Shown here piece after piece: positions 8,529 to 17,999 of a DNA stretch of 64,000 nucleotides (its first letter is position 1; each line of letters starts with the position of its first letter). A program made the translations under genes and the position numbers. The stretch spans positions 1 through 64,000 of the forward strand of contig PXBD01000005.1 in NCBI GenBank assembly GCA_003565625.1. Reading direction: 5' to 3'. The notes under the pieces are model-generated. The model saw only the letters and a list, made by a program, of their open reading frames with translations. It was not told the DNA's origin and did not search any database. Source of the stretch: Gammaproteobacteria bacterium (GTDB taxonomy: Bacteria; Pseudomonadota; Gammaproteobacteria; Xanthomonadales; Wenzhouxiangellaceae).

Positions 8529-9323
8529 ATGGAGCGCATTCGCGACCGGGTCACGCTGAGCTTCGAGCAGCATGTTGCCCGGGTAGCGCTCAGTCGGCCC
8601 GAAAAGTACAACGCCCTGGACCTGGACATGATGCATGCCCTGGTCGAGAGCGCGCGTCGGGTGCGGAAACAGCCCGACATTCGAGCGGTGATTGTTCACG
8701 GGGAAGGCCCGGCTTTTTGCGCCGGACTGGATTTTGCCAGCGCAACCCGGCAACCGGCGCGCATTCTGGCCGGGTTCCTGCCGTGGCTCCGAAAAGACAA
8801 TCTGTTCCAGCGCCTGTGCCTGAGCTGGCGCGACCTGCCGATGCCGGTGATTGCGGCCACCCACGGCTACTGCTTCGGTGGCGGACTGCAGCTGGCGCTG
8901 GGCTGCGACTTCCGCTTTTCGACTCCCGACTGTGTCTTTTCGGTGATGGAGATCGAGTGGGGATTGATCCCAGACATGGGTGCTTCGGTGACCCTGCGCG
9001 ATCTGGTGCCGATTGACGTGGCCATGGAGTTGGCCATGACCGGCCGCAGGTTCAGTGCCGACGAGGCCAGAGACCTCAACCTGGTCAGCCGCGTGGAGGC
9101 CGAGCCGCTGGAGGCCGCCGGGGAGTTCGCCAGCCGCCTCGCCAGGCAGTCGCCCGATGCCGTGCGCGCAACCAAGCGCCTGTTCCGCGAGACCCGGCAT
9201 GTTTCGCAACGCCACGCCCTGCACCAGGAACGCAGACTGCAACTCCAGATGCTGTTGGGCAAAAACCAGCGCGAGGCGATGCGCGCCCGACAGGAAAAAC
9301 GCGACCCGGACTTTCGATTATGA
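8529..9323 (+). CDS. Crotonase/enoyl-CoA hydratase family protein
   Basis: VALSRPEKYNALDLDM, GPAFCAGLDF, YCFGGGLQLALGCDFRF; the 8133 ORF start is a 5' extension overlapping tspO. Confidence 0.93.
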   Translation: MERIRDRVTLSFEQHVARVALSRPEKYNALDLDMMHALVESARRVRKQPDIRAVIVHGEGPAFCAGLDFASATRQPARILAGFLPWLRKDNLFQRLCLSWRDLPMPVIAATHGYCFGGGLQLALGCDFRFSTPDCVFSVMEIEWGLIPDMGASVTLRDLVPIDVAMELAMTGRRFSADEARDLNLVSRVEAEPLEAAGEFASRLARQSPDAVRATKRLFRETRHVSQRHALHQERRLQLQMLLGKNQREAMRARQEKRDPDFRL

Positions 9324-9369
9324 TGCGTCTCCCTCGACAATCGGTTGCACGACGCTAGGAGTTCACCCC

Positions 9370-9588
9370 ATGAGCAAATCCCTTCGATCCATCGGTCTGT
9401 GTCTGGCTATCGCTTTCCTGGCCGCCCTGGTGCTGACCGGCTGTCGCGAACCCGGGCCTGCTGAAGAAGCCGGTCAGGAAATCGACGAAGTGGTCGAAGA
9501 CGCCGGCGAGGCACTCGATGAGCTCGGCGAGGAAACCGATCAACTCCTGGAAGACATCGAGGAAGAAGCCGAGGACAGGATCGACTGA
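9370..9588 (+). CDS. Small acidic lipoprotein
   Basis: LAALVLTGC lipobox followed by a Glu/Asp-rich tail. Confidence 0.65.
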   Translation: MSKSLRSIGLCLAIAFLAALVLTGCREPGPAEEAGQEIDEVVEDAGEALDELGEETDQLLEDIEEEAEDRID

Positions 9589-9603
9589 TCCTCGCGTCTT
9601 GCC

Positions 9604-10473
9604 ATGCCTCACCAGCAGCCGGTCGTCGAGGTTGTCACTTCCGACCAGCATCGTTTTGAACTGATCCAGGTGCCCGCGCGCCCGGCGCGTGCCAGTCTGC
9701 TGTTCCTGCCCGGCATGGGGGTCAGCGCGCGCCAGTACATTGCTTTCGGTCAGGCCCTGAGCCGGCAGGGGATCGAAACCTTTATCCATGAATGGCGCGG
9801 AATCGGTTCCTCCAGCCTGCGCGCAGACCGGCGCAACGACTGGGGCTACCGGGAGCTGCTCGAGCAGGACCTGCTGGCTGCGCTGGCCCAAGTCCAGAAT
9901 CGAATCGATAAGCGGCCGCTGATTCTGGGCGGTCACAGCCTGGGGTCACAACTGGCGTGCCTGCTGGGTGCCCTGCGCCCGGCCGGCTGCTCGGGCGTGC
10001 TCATCGTCGCCGGTGGCGCACCCTACTGGCGGGCGTTTTCCGGCTGGATGCGCGCAGGCCTGCCGGCCGTGTTCTTTGGCATGCCGGCAATCGCCGCGCT
10101 CTTTGGTCACTACCCGGGACGACGCCTGGGCTTTGCCGGGCGCGAGGCTCGCGGCGTCATCCGCGACTGGACGAGAAGCGGGCGCAGCGGCATCTACGCC
10201 CCGGAACATATGACAACCGATCTGGAAGCCGGCATGCAGGCTGTGGACCAGCCCGTACTGGGCCTGCGCATGGCAGATGACTGGTTCGTGCCGGCCTCGT
10301 CGCTGGACTGGCTGCTCGGCAAACTGGGCAGCCGCCAGGTTCAGCGGCATCACCTTGGGCGCGAGAGCCTGTCGGGGCCGGCCGATCATTATCGCTGGAT
10401 GCGCGAACCCGACGCCAGTGCCCGGTGCATCGCAAAGTGGCTGGAGGAATACGTCCTGCGCAATGAGCGTTGA
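9604..10473 (+). CDS. Alpha/beta hydrolase
   Basis: LLFLPGMGVSARQY, GGHSLGSQLA nucleophile elbow, C-terminal DHYRW. Confidence 0.88.
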   Translation: MPHQQPVVEVVTSDQHRFELIQVPARPARASLLFLPGMGVSARQYIAFGQALSRQGIETFIHEWRGIGSSSLRADRRNDWGYRELLEQDLLAALAQVQNRIDKRPLILGGHSLGSQLACLLGALRPAGCSGVLIVAGGAPYWRAFSGWMRAGLPAVFFGMPAIAALFGHYPGRRLGFAGREARGVIRDWTRSGRSGIYAPEHMTTDLEAGMQAVDQPVLGLRMADDWFVPASSLDWLLGKLGSRQVQRHHLGRESLSGPADHYRWMREPDASARCIAKWLEEYVLRNER

Positions 10474-10497
10474 ACAGCTACTCCAAGTTGCTGCTGG

Positions 10498-11265
10498 TCA
10501 AAAGGGAATGGCTTGCCCATCCCAGGCGAAAAAGCCGCCGCTGTCCTCGGCCTCCAGATCATCAATCACCGCCAGCAGACGATCGGCGACGAACGCAGGC
10601 GTGAACAAGCGTTCCGGCGGGACGTTGGACTGAAACGGCGCCGACAGCCCCGTATCGGTCGTGCCGGGATGCAGGGCGGCAATCACAATGTTGCGAAAAC
10701 GCCGCCTGGCCTCGATTGAAGCCGTCCTGAGAATCTGGTTCAGCGCGGCCTTGCTGGCCCGATAGGCATACCACCCGCCCAGGCGGTTATCCTCGATGGA
10801 TCCGACCCGGGCCGACAAGGCGGCAAACACGGCCTTGCCATCGCCTGCCATCAGCGGCAGAAAATGGCGCAGCATCAGCGCCGGGCCGAGGGTGTTGACC
10901 GCAAACACGCGCTCCAGGGCCGCCGCGTTCAGGTCTTCCAGGCGTTTTTCCGGGCGCACGGCCGTACCGTCGTGCAGCAGACCGGCCACGTTCAGCACCA
11001 GGTGCGGACGAATCCCGCTAGCGCGCAAGCGCTCGGCTGCCCGCTCGATGGATTCCGGTTCGGTGACATCCAGGGCCAGGCATTGCAGTCGCCCACCATG
11101 CTCAGCGCTCAGCGCCGGCAAGGCCCCGCTGCCCGGGTCACGGGCGGTTGCCACGACGCGTTCGACGGCGGGCAGGGTCAGCAGTGCTTCGACCAGGGCC
11201 AGGCCAATGCCACGGCCGCTACCCTGGACTACGGCAGTAAATGAGGATGGCAGAGAAGACGGCAT
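10498..11265 (-). CDS. SDR family oxidoreductase
   Basis: VQGSGRGIGLALVEALL, NVAGLLHD, YAYRASKAALNQ. Confidence 0.92.
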   Translation of the reverse strand: MPSSLPSSFTAVVQGSGRGIGLALVEALLTLPAVERVVATARDPGSGALPALSAEHGGRLQCLALDVTEPESIERAAERLRASGIRPHLVLNVAGLLHDGTAVRPEKRLEDLNAAALERVFAVNTLGPALMLRHFLPLMAGDGKAVFAALSARVGSIEDNRLGGWYAYRASKAALNQILRTASIEARRRFRNIVIAALHPGTTDTGLSAPFQSNVPPERLFTPAFVADRLLAVIDDLEAEDSGGFFAWDGQAIPF

Positions 11266-11299
11266 ACGGACTCCACGTGGCGTGTTGACCGACTACCGT

Positions 11300-11833
11300 A
11301 TGATAAGAGCCGTGAAAGGCAGCCTCCATCAATATCGTCGTGTGTGTCTTGCGCCTCTTTGGCTAGCGCTGACCCTGGCCTTGTTGGCCGGTTGCGGCTC
11401 TGGCGGGCGCGAGATTCGCGGTGAATTGCCCCTGCTCAGCGTAGAAGGGCTGATCGTGAACTCAGGCGATGTCACCCTGCTGGTCGGCCTGCGCAACGTC
11501 AACGATCGCAGCCTGCATCTGCACGAGGTAGAGGCCCGCCTGAGCGTGAATGAACAGCCGTTGCTGGACGGCAGTCATCGTCCGCAGGTCGACATCAGCG
11601 CGCGCGGTCGCGAGGTCATTCAACTGCGCGCGCCGGGACTAAAAGGAGGCCTGGAAGCGCTGGCTGAACTCGGTCTCTCCTCGGCTGACCGCGAGCCGGA
11701 ACATGGCGTTGTCCCGGTCAACGTGGCCTGGCAACTCGAACTGGTCCTGATCGACGAGCGCGGTCGCAGTCGCGATGCCCAGGCCAGCGGTTTCTTTCAC
11801 CCGGTGCCGGGACGGCCCGGCCACTACCGATAG
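11300..11833 (+). CDS. LEA type 2 (WHy-domain-like) lipoprotein
   Basis: LALLAGCGSGG lipobox; beta-rich domain (LLVGLRNVNDRSLHLHEVEARLSVN). Confidence 0.6.
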   Translation: MIRAVKGSLHQYRRVCLAPLWLALTLALLAGCGSGGREIRGELPLLSVEGLIVNSGDVTLLVGLRNVNDRSLHLHEVEARLSVNEQPLLDGSHRPQVDISARGREVIQLRAPGLKGGLEALAELGLSSADREPEHGVVPVNVAWQLELVLIDERGRSRDAQASGFFHPVPGRPGHYR

Positions 11834-11846
11834 GAGCTCGATTGAG

Positions 11847-12221
11847 ATGACGACGGCGTTCTGGTGCGTGCTGGTGGCAGCAGTGTTGCCCTACCTGATG
11901 ATCGGGGTGGCCAAGATCGGGGCGCGCGGGTTTGACAATCGGCGCCCGCGCGACTGGTACGACCGGACCGAGGGCTTCCGGCGACGGGCCGTCTGGGCCC
12001 AGAACAACAGCTTTGAAATTTTTCCGCTGTTTGCCGCTGCGGTCATCATCGCCCACCTGGCCGGGGCAGAGCAGGCTACGGTCGACGGCCTGGCCATTGC
12101 CTTTGTCGCCAGCCGGATCGCGTACGCCATCAGTTACCTGGCCGACCTGCATCTGCTGCGCTCGCTGGTCTGGACCGCCGGGTTTTTTTGCTGCGTTGCG
12201 CTGTTCATCGTCGCCGCCTGA
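11847..12221 (+). CDS. MAPEG family protein
   Basis: RRAVWAQNNSFEIFPLFAAAVIIA and ASRIAYAISYLADLHLLRSLVW. Confidence 0.88.
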   Translation: MTTAFWCVLVAAVLPYLMIGVAKIGARGFDNRRPRDWYDRTEGFRRRAVWAQNNSFEIFPLFAAAVIIAHLAGAEQATVDGLAIAFVASRIAYAISYLADLHLLRSLVWTAGFFCCVALFIVAA

Positions 12222-12317
12222 GCGCCGGGTTCGTACTTCCGGCACATTGACGGCACAGCGCAGACCGCCTACGCTAGCCAATTACTTCCATTTCATCGAT
12301 TGAAAGGACATCGTCCG

Positions 12318-12881
12318 ATGAGCTTACGTATCACGCTGGACTTCACCGACAAGGATCTGGAGCGCTTTCGCTACCTTGCGCGCACCGCCATGGAAACCTC
12401 GCGCGACCTGGATGAGGCAGAAATCATCAAGGGCGCCCAGGAATTGCTCGAGAAGGTCAACGAAGACGTCGGCTCGGATTACATTCGTGGGCGCCTGAAT
12501 CAAATCAACGTCCTCATCGCCATGCTGCAAGACGAGGGCTGGGGTATGCAGGAGGTCGGTCGTGGGCGCGTGCTGGCAGCACTGGCCTACTTCAACAACC
12601 CCGACGATCTGATTCCCGATGATGTCCCGGGACTAGGCTATCTGGATGACGCGATCATGGTCGAGTTGCTGTGCCGCGAGCTGAAGCCGGAAATGGAGGC
12701 CTACGAAGACTTCGTCGCCTACCGCGAATCGGAAGCCAAGCGCCGCGGCATGGATCCGGCCGACCTCAACCGCAGCGATTTTCTCAACGCCCGCGAACAC
12801 GCTCTGCTGGCACGCATGCGTCGTCGCCGTCGTTCCGGCGGCTCGGGCGGCCGTCGTCGGTCGCCGTTTTCTCTGTTCTAG
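12318..12881 (+). CDS. YkvA/DUF1232-domain protein with Arg-rich C-terminus
   Basis: AALAYFNNPDDLIPDDVPGLGYLDDAIMVELLCREL motif. Confidence 0.8.
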   Translation: MSLRITLDFTDKDLERFRYLARTAMETSRDLDEAEIIKGAQELLEKVNEDVGSDYIRGRLNQINVLIAMLQDEGWGMQEVGRGRVLAALAYFNNPDDLIPDDVPGLGYLDDAIMVELLCRELKPEMEAYEDFVAYRESEAKRRGMDPADLNRSDFLNAREHALLARMRRRRRSGGSGGRRRSPFSLF

Positions 12882-13345
12882 CGGTCCGGTCGGATCATTT
12901 CGATGTGCGGAATACCGTCTTCCGGGTACGGTCCGCGCACGAAATTGAACCCCAGGCTGGCATAGAACGGCTCCAGATGCTGCTGGGCAGAAATGCGCAG
13001 CGGCGCGCCGGAGTAGATTTCACCGGACAATTTCATGGCGCGCTCCATCAGTTCACGGCCCAGACCCAAACCGCGATAGTCCAGCGCCGTCAGCACACGG
13101 CCGATCGAGGGTTCGGAAAAGCGTGTGCCCGGCGCGGTCACCCGCGCATAGGCTGCCACCCGCCCGGAGCCATCCAGCGCCCATAGGTGCCGCGCCGTCT
13201 GGTCGAGCCCATCAAGCTCCGGGTAGGGGCAGTCCTGCTCGACCACGAAGACATCAACCCGGGCGGTTAGAATGGCGTACAGCTCTGTTCCTGCAAGACC
13301 GTCAAAGGTCGCCTGGCACCACTGCAGGCTGGGCAATGTTGTCAT
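12878..13345 (-). CDS. GNAT family N-acetyltransferase, ElaA-like
   Basis: ELYAILTARVDVFVVEQDCPYPELDGLDQ, IGRVLTALDYRGLGLGRELM. Confidence 0.9.
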   Translation of the reverse strand: MTTLPSLQWCQATFDGLAGTELYAILTARVDVFVVEQDCPYPELDGLDQTARHLWALDGSGRVAAYARVTAPGTRFSEPSIGRVLTALDYRGLGLGRELMERAMKLSGEIYSGAPLRISAQQHLEPFYASLGFNFVRGPYPEDGIPHIEMIRPDR

Positions 13346-13389
13346 GATCTCTCTCGCCTGGACTTCTTCTTAAAGGACAATTTTGTCGC

Positions 13390-14481
13390 GTGGACACTCA
13401 AGCACATGATATCCGCCTGGCCGCGGCTCTGGAGATCAGCAACCCGGCCGGACCGCTGCGAACCCTCAACCGATCCCAGGCCGAGGATCTCGCCGCTGCA
13501 CTCGCGGCCGACCTGGCCCGAACGCTGCCGGGTGCCGATGAGGTCATGCTGGTGCTGGCAGGCGCGCTGTTTGAACCGGCGCAACTGCTCAGACCCGGAC
13601 TGCCGGCCTGGTCGGCCCTGCTGGACCTGGCCCGCCCGAGCCTGCGCGAGCAAGGCGTGCAGCCGCAGTTGTTGGCCATCGGCACCCACCAGGGCCGCAT
13701 GCCCGACCAGCGCCTGGCGCCGCCAAGCCGGCCCGCGCCGAGCCAGTTTCTGGTCATTCCGCTGATGTTGATCAGCACAGCCGAACACGGCCCCGGCCTG
13801 GAGGCCGCGCTGGAACGCGACCTGTTCGAACGCGGCAGCATTGATCCACCGGCCCGAGCCCTGCTCCACCAGGCCCTGGGGCTTGACTCGGTGCACGGCC
13901 AGCTGCTGACCGCAACCGATCTGCTGGCCCTGCAGCATGTGCAGATGGACGCAGCCGGGCTGGGCGCCTTCTGGCCAGTCGTTGAACACGCGGTGCTCGC
14001 CCCTGAGGAAGACCAGCAGTTTGAACTCGCCGCCGGCCTGACCGCCGCCTGGCAGGCCGACAAGGCAGGGCTGGTCATCGACTTTGTCACTTTTGACAGC
14101 TTCCAGCGCCCACCGGGCGAATATGTCTTGTGGCAGCGGGCATTCCGCACCCTGACCGCGCTGATGGAAACCCATGGACTGGAGTGGCAAGTAGACTGCG
14201 GCCCGGACGTTCGACTCGAAGCCGCAGGCCGCCTGGCGATTCACAGCGCCGGGAGCTGGCCAGGCCCCGACTCGGTTACCGAACACACCGATCCCGATGC
14301 CGGGCTGATTGCCTGGACCGTTGCAGCCGGAGGAGCACTGGCGCACTGGTACCCGCTGGATGGTGGTACGGCGCGCGCCCGGCGCGAACTTCTCGAGCAA
14401 CGGCATGGATCCATCGAGCGACCCGGTGGCGTTCAGTTCTGTCCGCAAACGCTCCGGCTGCTACCCGGTACTGACCCGTGA
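13390..14481 (+). CDS. Conserved hypothetical protein (~363 aa)
   Basis: Long ORF between elaA-like and SET genes, overlapping the SET start at 14478; no family recognised. Confidence 0.7.
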   Translation: MDTQAHDIRLAAALEISNPAGPLRTLNRSQAEDLAAALAADLARTLPGADEVMLVLAGALFEPAQLLRPGLPAWSALLDLARPSLREQGVQPQLLAIGTHQGRMPDQRLAPPSRPAPSQFLVIPLMLISTAEHGPGLEAALERDLFERGSIDPPARALLHQALGLDSVHGQLLTATDLLALQHVQMDAAGLGAFWPVVEHAVLAPEEDQQFELAAGLTAAWQADKAGLVIDFVTFDSFQRPPGEYVLWQRAFRTLTALMETHGLEWQVDCGPDVRLEAAGRLAIHSAGSWPGPDSVTEHTDPDAGLIAWTVAAGGALAHWYPLDGGTARARRELLEQRHGSIERPGGVQFCPQTLRLLPGTDP

Positions 14482-14837
14482 ACCGGTCGCGGAAAACCAG
14501 GGCCATGCGGCGCTACGATGGCAATCCGGTCGCTTACGTGGCCAATTCACCCATCCACGGACGCGGCCTGTTTGCCCGACGCCCGATTGCGGTCGATGAG
14601 TACATCGGCAGCTACCGCGGCCGCGCCACCCAGACCAACGGCATGCACGTGCTGTGGATCTGGAACGAGGAGGCCAACCGCTGGGAGGGGATCGACGGCA
14701 ATAACGAGATGCGTTTCCTCAACCACGCCGACCAGCCCAACGCGGACTGGTGGGGGGCGGACCTGTACGCCATCCGCCCGATCGAGCAGGACGAGGAAAT
14801 TACCTTTGACTACGGCTGGAACGACGAAGAGGAATGA
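14478..14837 (+). CDS. SET domain-containing protein
   Basis: NSPIHGRGLFARRPIAVDEYIGSYRG, NEMRFLNHADQPNADW, EEITFDYGW are canonical SET motifs. Confidence 0.92.
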   Translation: MNRSRKTRAMRRYDGNPVAYVANSPIHGRGLFARRPIAVDEYIGSYRGRATQTNGMHVLWIWNEEANRWEGIDGNNEMRFLNHADQPNADWWGADLYAIRPIEQDEEITFDYGWNDEEE

Positions 14838-14883
14838 GTTTCGGGGTACCCTGTTGCGCCTGATTCCACCAAAAAAGCCGTAG

Positions 14884-15654
14884 ATGAAGATCGCCAGCTG
14901 GAACGTCAATTCACTCAAAGTCCGACTGCCGCAAGTCCTCGAATGGCTCGATCATCAGCGGCCCGATGTCCTCGGCCTGCAGGAAACCAAGCTCACGGAC
15001 GAAAAGTTTCCGGTCGCGGCCTTTCGCGAGCTCGGCTACCAGGTCACTTTCAGCGGCCAGCCCACCTACAACGGCGTAGCCCTGGTTTCGACCGGGATCC
15101 AGAGTGACCCGGTCACCCGCATCCCTGATTTCGATGACGAACAAAAGCGGGTCGTTGCCGCCACCGTCAACGGTGTGCGCGTCATCAATCTGTACGTCGT
15201 CAACGGCCAGGAGGTCGGCAGCGAGAAGTTCGCCTACAAGCTGGCCTGGCTGGAAGCCCTGACGCGCTGGATCGAACGCGAGCGCGACCGGCATGACCGA
15301 CTGGTGGTGATGGGTGACTTCAATATCGCACCCGACGACCGCGACGTGTATGACCCGACGGCCTGGCACGAGAAGATTCTGTGTTCAACGGCGGAACGCC
15401 AGGCCCTGAGGAAGCTGCTGGATCTGGGTCTGCACGACAGTTTCCGCCTGTTCGACCAGGCCGAATCGGTCTATTCGTGGTGGGACTACCGAGCCGCCAT
15501 GTTCCGCCGGGGCCTGGGCCTGCGCATTGACCTGGTGCTGTGCTCCGACGCGCTCAAGGAAGCCTGCACCACCAGCTACATCGACAAGGAACCGCGGCGG
15601 CTGGAACGTCCTTCCGACCACGCGCCGGCAGTGGCCGAATTCGATCTGGGCTGA
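14884..15654 (+). CDS. xthA: Exodeoxyribonuclease III
   Basis: MKIASWNVNSLKVRLPQVLEWL, LQETKL, MGDFNIAPDDRDV, SDHAPAVAEF. Confidence 0.95.
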   Translation: MKIASWNVNSLKVRLPQVLEWLDHQRPDVLGLQETKLTDEKFPVAAFRELGYQVTFSGQPTYNGVALVSTGIQSDPVTRIPDFDDEQKRVVAATVNGVRVINLYVVNGQEVGSEKFAYKLAWLEALTRWIERERDRHDRLVVMGDFNIAPDDRDVYDPTAWHEKILCSTAERQALRKLLDLGLHDSFRLFDQAESVYSWWDYRAAMFRRGLGLRIDLVLCSDALKEACTTSYIDKEPRRLERPSDHAPAVAEFDLG

Positions 15655-15679
15655 AGCCGGGTGCGCCGGCCGGCTTCAG
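15651..15679. terminator. Hairpin between convergent xthA and glutaredoxin gene
   Basis: 10-bp perfect stem CTGAAGCCGG...CCGGCTTCAG, 9-nt loop; no poly-T on either side. Confidence 0.45.
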
Positions 15680-15692
15680 CCGGCTTCGATAG

Positions 15693-16595
15693 TCAGTTCA
15701 GCAGCGCCTGGACGCCGCCTTCCAGGTTGTAGACCTCGGCAAAGCCCTGCTTGCGATAGTGCTCGGCCACGGCCTGGCTGGACACACCAACGTTGCACAA
15801 AAACACCAGCGGCAGCTGCGGATCGGCGTCCTTGAGTTCGGCCATCAGGGCAGCGTCCAGCGGCCGGGCGAATTCCAGCGGATGACTGTTGCGGTCGGCT
15901 TCCGAGCGCGTATCGACAACCATGATGCGCTCGCCGTCGTTCATCCGCTGCTGCAATTCCGCGGGCGTTAACTGGCGAACCGGCGGTGGCGCACCGGGCA
16001 GATCCAGCTTGAGCCCCTCGCCCTGTACGGTTTCCACCCAATCGATCCTGGAGCCCTTGGCGCGCTGGGCCGAGGCCAGGTCCATCAGAATGGTGATGCC
16101 GGCGGCTTCCGTGGCAATTTCATGGCCCTCGCGCGGCCCGATATTGAAATTGGCATCCCAGTCCGAGGCAATGGAAAAATGCAGGCACTGGCCGGGGTAA
16201 CCGTCAAGAAATTCCCGGATCTTGGCCGCCGCCTTGTCGCTGATCTCGATTTCCGGCGGGGTGCGATCGGGCATTTCCAGGCCGAGCAGTTCGTGCAACT
16301 CCCCTGCATTGAACATCTCGGTGACGATATCGCAGCCGCCCACCAGTTCCCCCTTGATGTAGAGCTGGGGTATGGTCGGCCAGTTGCCATAGAGCTTGAT
16401 GCCCTCGCGGATGGCTTCGTCCTCGAGCACGTTGAAGGCAGCAAAGCTCCCGCCCAACAAGCTGTCGAGCATGCCAGCGGTCTTGGCCGAGAACCCGCAC
16501 TGCGGCATTTTCGGCGTTCCTTTCATGTAGAGCACGACATCGTGCGAGGCGATCTGTTGTTCAATTCGATCTTTCAGAGTGGGTTCAAGGGTCAT
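15693..16595 (-). CDS. Three-domain fusion: monothiol glutaredoxin (Grx4-like) + A-type scaffold-like domain + rhodanese
   Basis: MKGTPKMPQCGFSAKT, then DKAAAKIREFLDGYPGQCLHFSI..., then MVVDTRSEADR...VFLCNVGVSSQAVAEHYRKQGFAEVYNLEGGVQAL. Confidence 0.88.
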   Translation of the reverse strand: MTLEPTLKDRIEQQIASHDVVLYMKGTPKMPQCGFSAKTAGMLDSLLGGSFAAFNVLEDEAIREGIKLYGNWPTIPQLYIKGELVGGCDIVTEMFNAGELHELLGLEMPDRTPPEIEISDKAAAKIREFLDGYPGQCLHFSIASDWDANFNIGPREGHEIATEAAGITILMDLASAQRAKGSRIDWVETVQGEGLKLDLPGAPPPVRQLTPAELQQRMNDGERIMVVDTRSEADRNSHPLEFARPLDAALMAELKDADPQLPLVFLCNVGVSSQAVAEHYRKQGFAEVYNLEGGVQALLN

Positions 16596-16739
16596 GGAAA
16601 ATCAAATCCGGATTGAAGTGGTCCTGTTTCGATATTGTCGTGCTTTCATATCCGACAATCAAGCCTCGTGCTGGAGCCTGAGGGTATTCTGCGATATTCT
16701 GACCGATGATCCAGGTGCCGCCTCCGGCCGATGTTGACC

Positions 16740-17999
16740 ATGAAACCACCGATCCAACCTGCCAGCCGCATCGACGAGGTGCGCTACGAGATCCGCGGGG
16801 CGCTGGCGCGCCGTGCCCGCGAACTGGACCAGCAGGGTCATGATGTCCTGCATCTGAACATCGGCAACCCGGGCGCGTTTGGCCTGCGCACGCCCGAGAC
16901 CATGCGCCGAGCGGTGGTTCGAAACCTCAAGTACAGCGAGGCCTATGGTCCGCAAACCGGCATTTTCCCGGCCCGCGAAGCGGTGGCCATGCAGTTCCAG
17001 TCGCGCGGTCTGACCGAGACCCGCTATCACCAGGTGATGATCGGCAACGGGGTCTCCGAACTGGTTGACCTGGTCCTGCGCTCCCTGCTCGAACCCGGTG
17101 ACGAAGTACTGGTTCCGGCCCCGGACTATCCCCTGTGGACCGCGGCCGTGGTCCTCAACAGCGGCAAGGCGGTGCACTATCCCTGCCCGGCCGAACAGCA
17201 GTTCCAGCCCGACATCGAGAGCATCCGGAAGCTGATTACGCCGCGCACCCGCGCCCTGGTGGTGATCAACCCGAACAACCCGACCGGTGCGGTCTACCCT
17301 GAGCCGGTTCTGCGCGAACTGGCCGCCTTGGCCGCCGAGCACGACCTGATCCTGTTTTGCGACGAAATCTACGACTCCATCTGCTATGACGACGCCCGCT
17401 TCGTGCCGATGGCACCGCTGGCTGCCGACACCCTGTGCGTCAGCTTTGGCGGTTTGTCCAAGGTCTACCGGGCCTGCGGCTGGCGGGTGGGCTGGGCGGT
17501 ATTCACCGGAACGCTGGACCGCGCCCAGGAATACATGCTGGCGGTGGAAAAACTAGCCGCCCTGCGCCTGTCGGCCAACGTGCCCGGACAGTGGGCGGTG
17601 CAGACCGCCCTGGGTGGTTATCAATCCATCGCTGACCTGGTCGCACCGGGTGGCCGGCTGCACGACTCGCGCCAGGCGGTCATCGACGCCTGCCAGCGCA
17701 GTCGTTTTCTCGACCTGGTAACGCCCATGGGCGCCATGTATGCCTTCCCGTCCGTCAAGCCCGAGGTAATGCCCGATTTCGACGACCATCGCTTCGCCGC
17801 CGAGTTGCTGGAGCACAAGCACATCCTGATCGTTCCCGGTTCAAGCTTCAACATAGCCGACCGAAACCATTTTCGAATTACCCTGCTGCCCGAAGCCGAA
17901 GACCTGGCCATGGCGTTTAGCAAGATCGAAGACCTGCTCGAGGAACTGGCCGACAAACCCCGGAACATCGACAACATTCACGACACCCAGCCTGCATGA
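16740..17999 (+). CDS. PLP-dependent aminotransferase (AlaA-like)
   Basis: LNIGNPGAFGLRTPE, NPNNPTGAVY, SFGGLSKVYRACGWRVGW. Confidence 0.92.
   Translation: MKPPIQPASRIDEVRYEIRGALARRARELDQQGHDVLHLNIGNPGAFGLRTPETMRRAVVRNLKYSEAYGPQTGIFPAREAVAMQFQSRGLTETRYHQVMIGNGVSELVDLVLRSLLEPGDEVLVPAPDYPLWTAAVVLNSGKAVHYPCPAEQQFQPDIESIRKLITPRTRALVVINPNNPTGAVYPEPVLRELAALAAEHDLILFCDEIYDSICYDDARFVPMAPLAADTLCVSFGGLSKVYRACGWRVGWAVFTGTLDRAQEYMLAVEKLAALRLSANVPGQWAVQTALGGYQSIADLVAPGGRLHDSRQAVIDACQRSRFLDLVTPMGAMYAFPSVKPEVMPDFDDHRFAAELLEHKHILIVPGSSFNIADRNHFRITLLPEAEDLAMAFSKIEDLLEELADKPRNIDNIHDTQPA

Noticed and set aside
13342-14448. 368-aa minus-strand ORF opposite the hypothetical gene at 13390
   Set aside because: The plus-strand frame has more protein-like composition and overlaps the SET gene start; the minus frame is Gln/Gly/Arg-rich.
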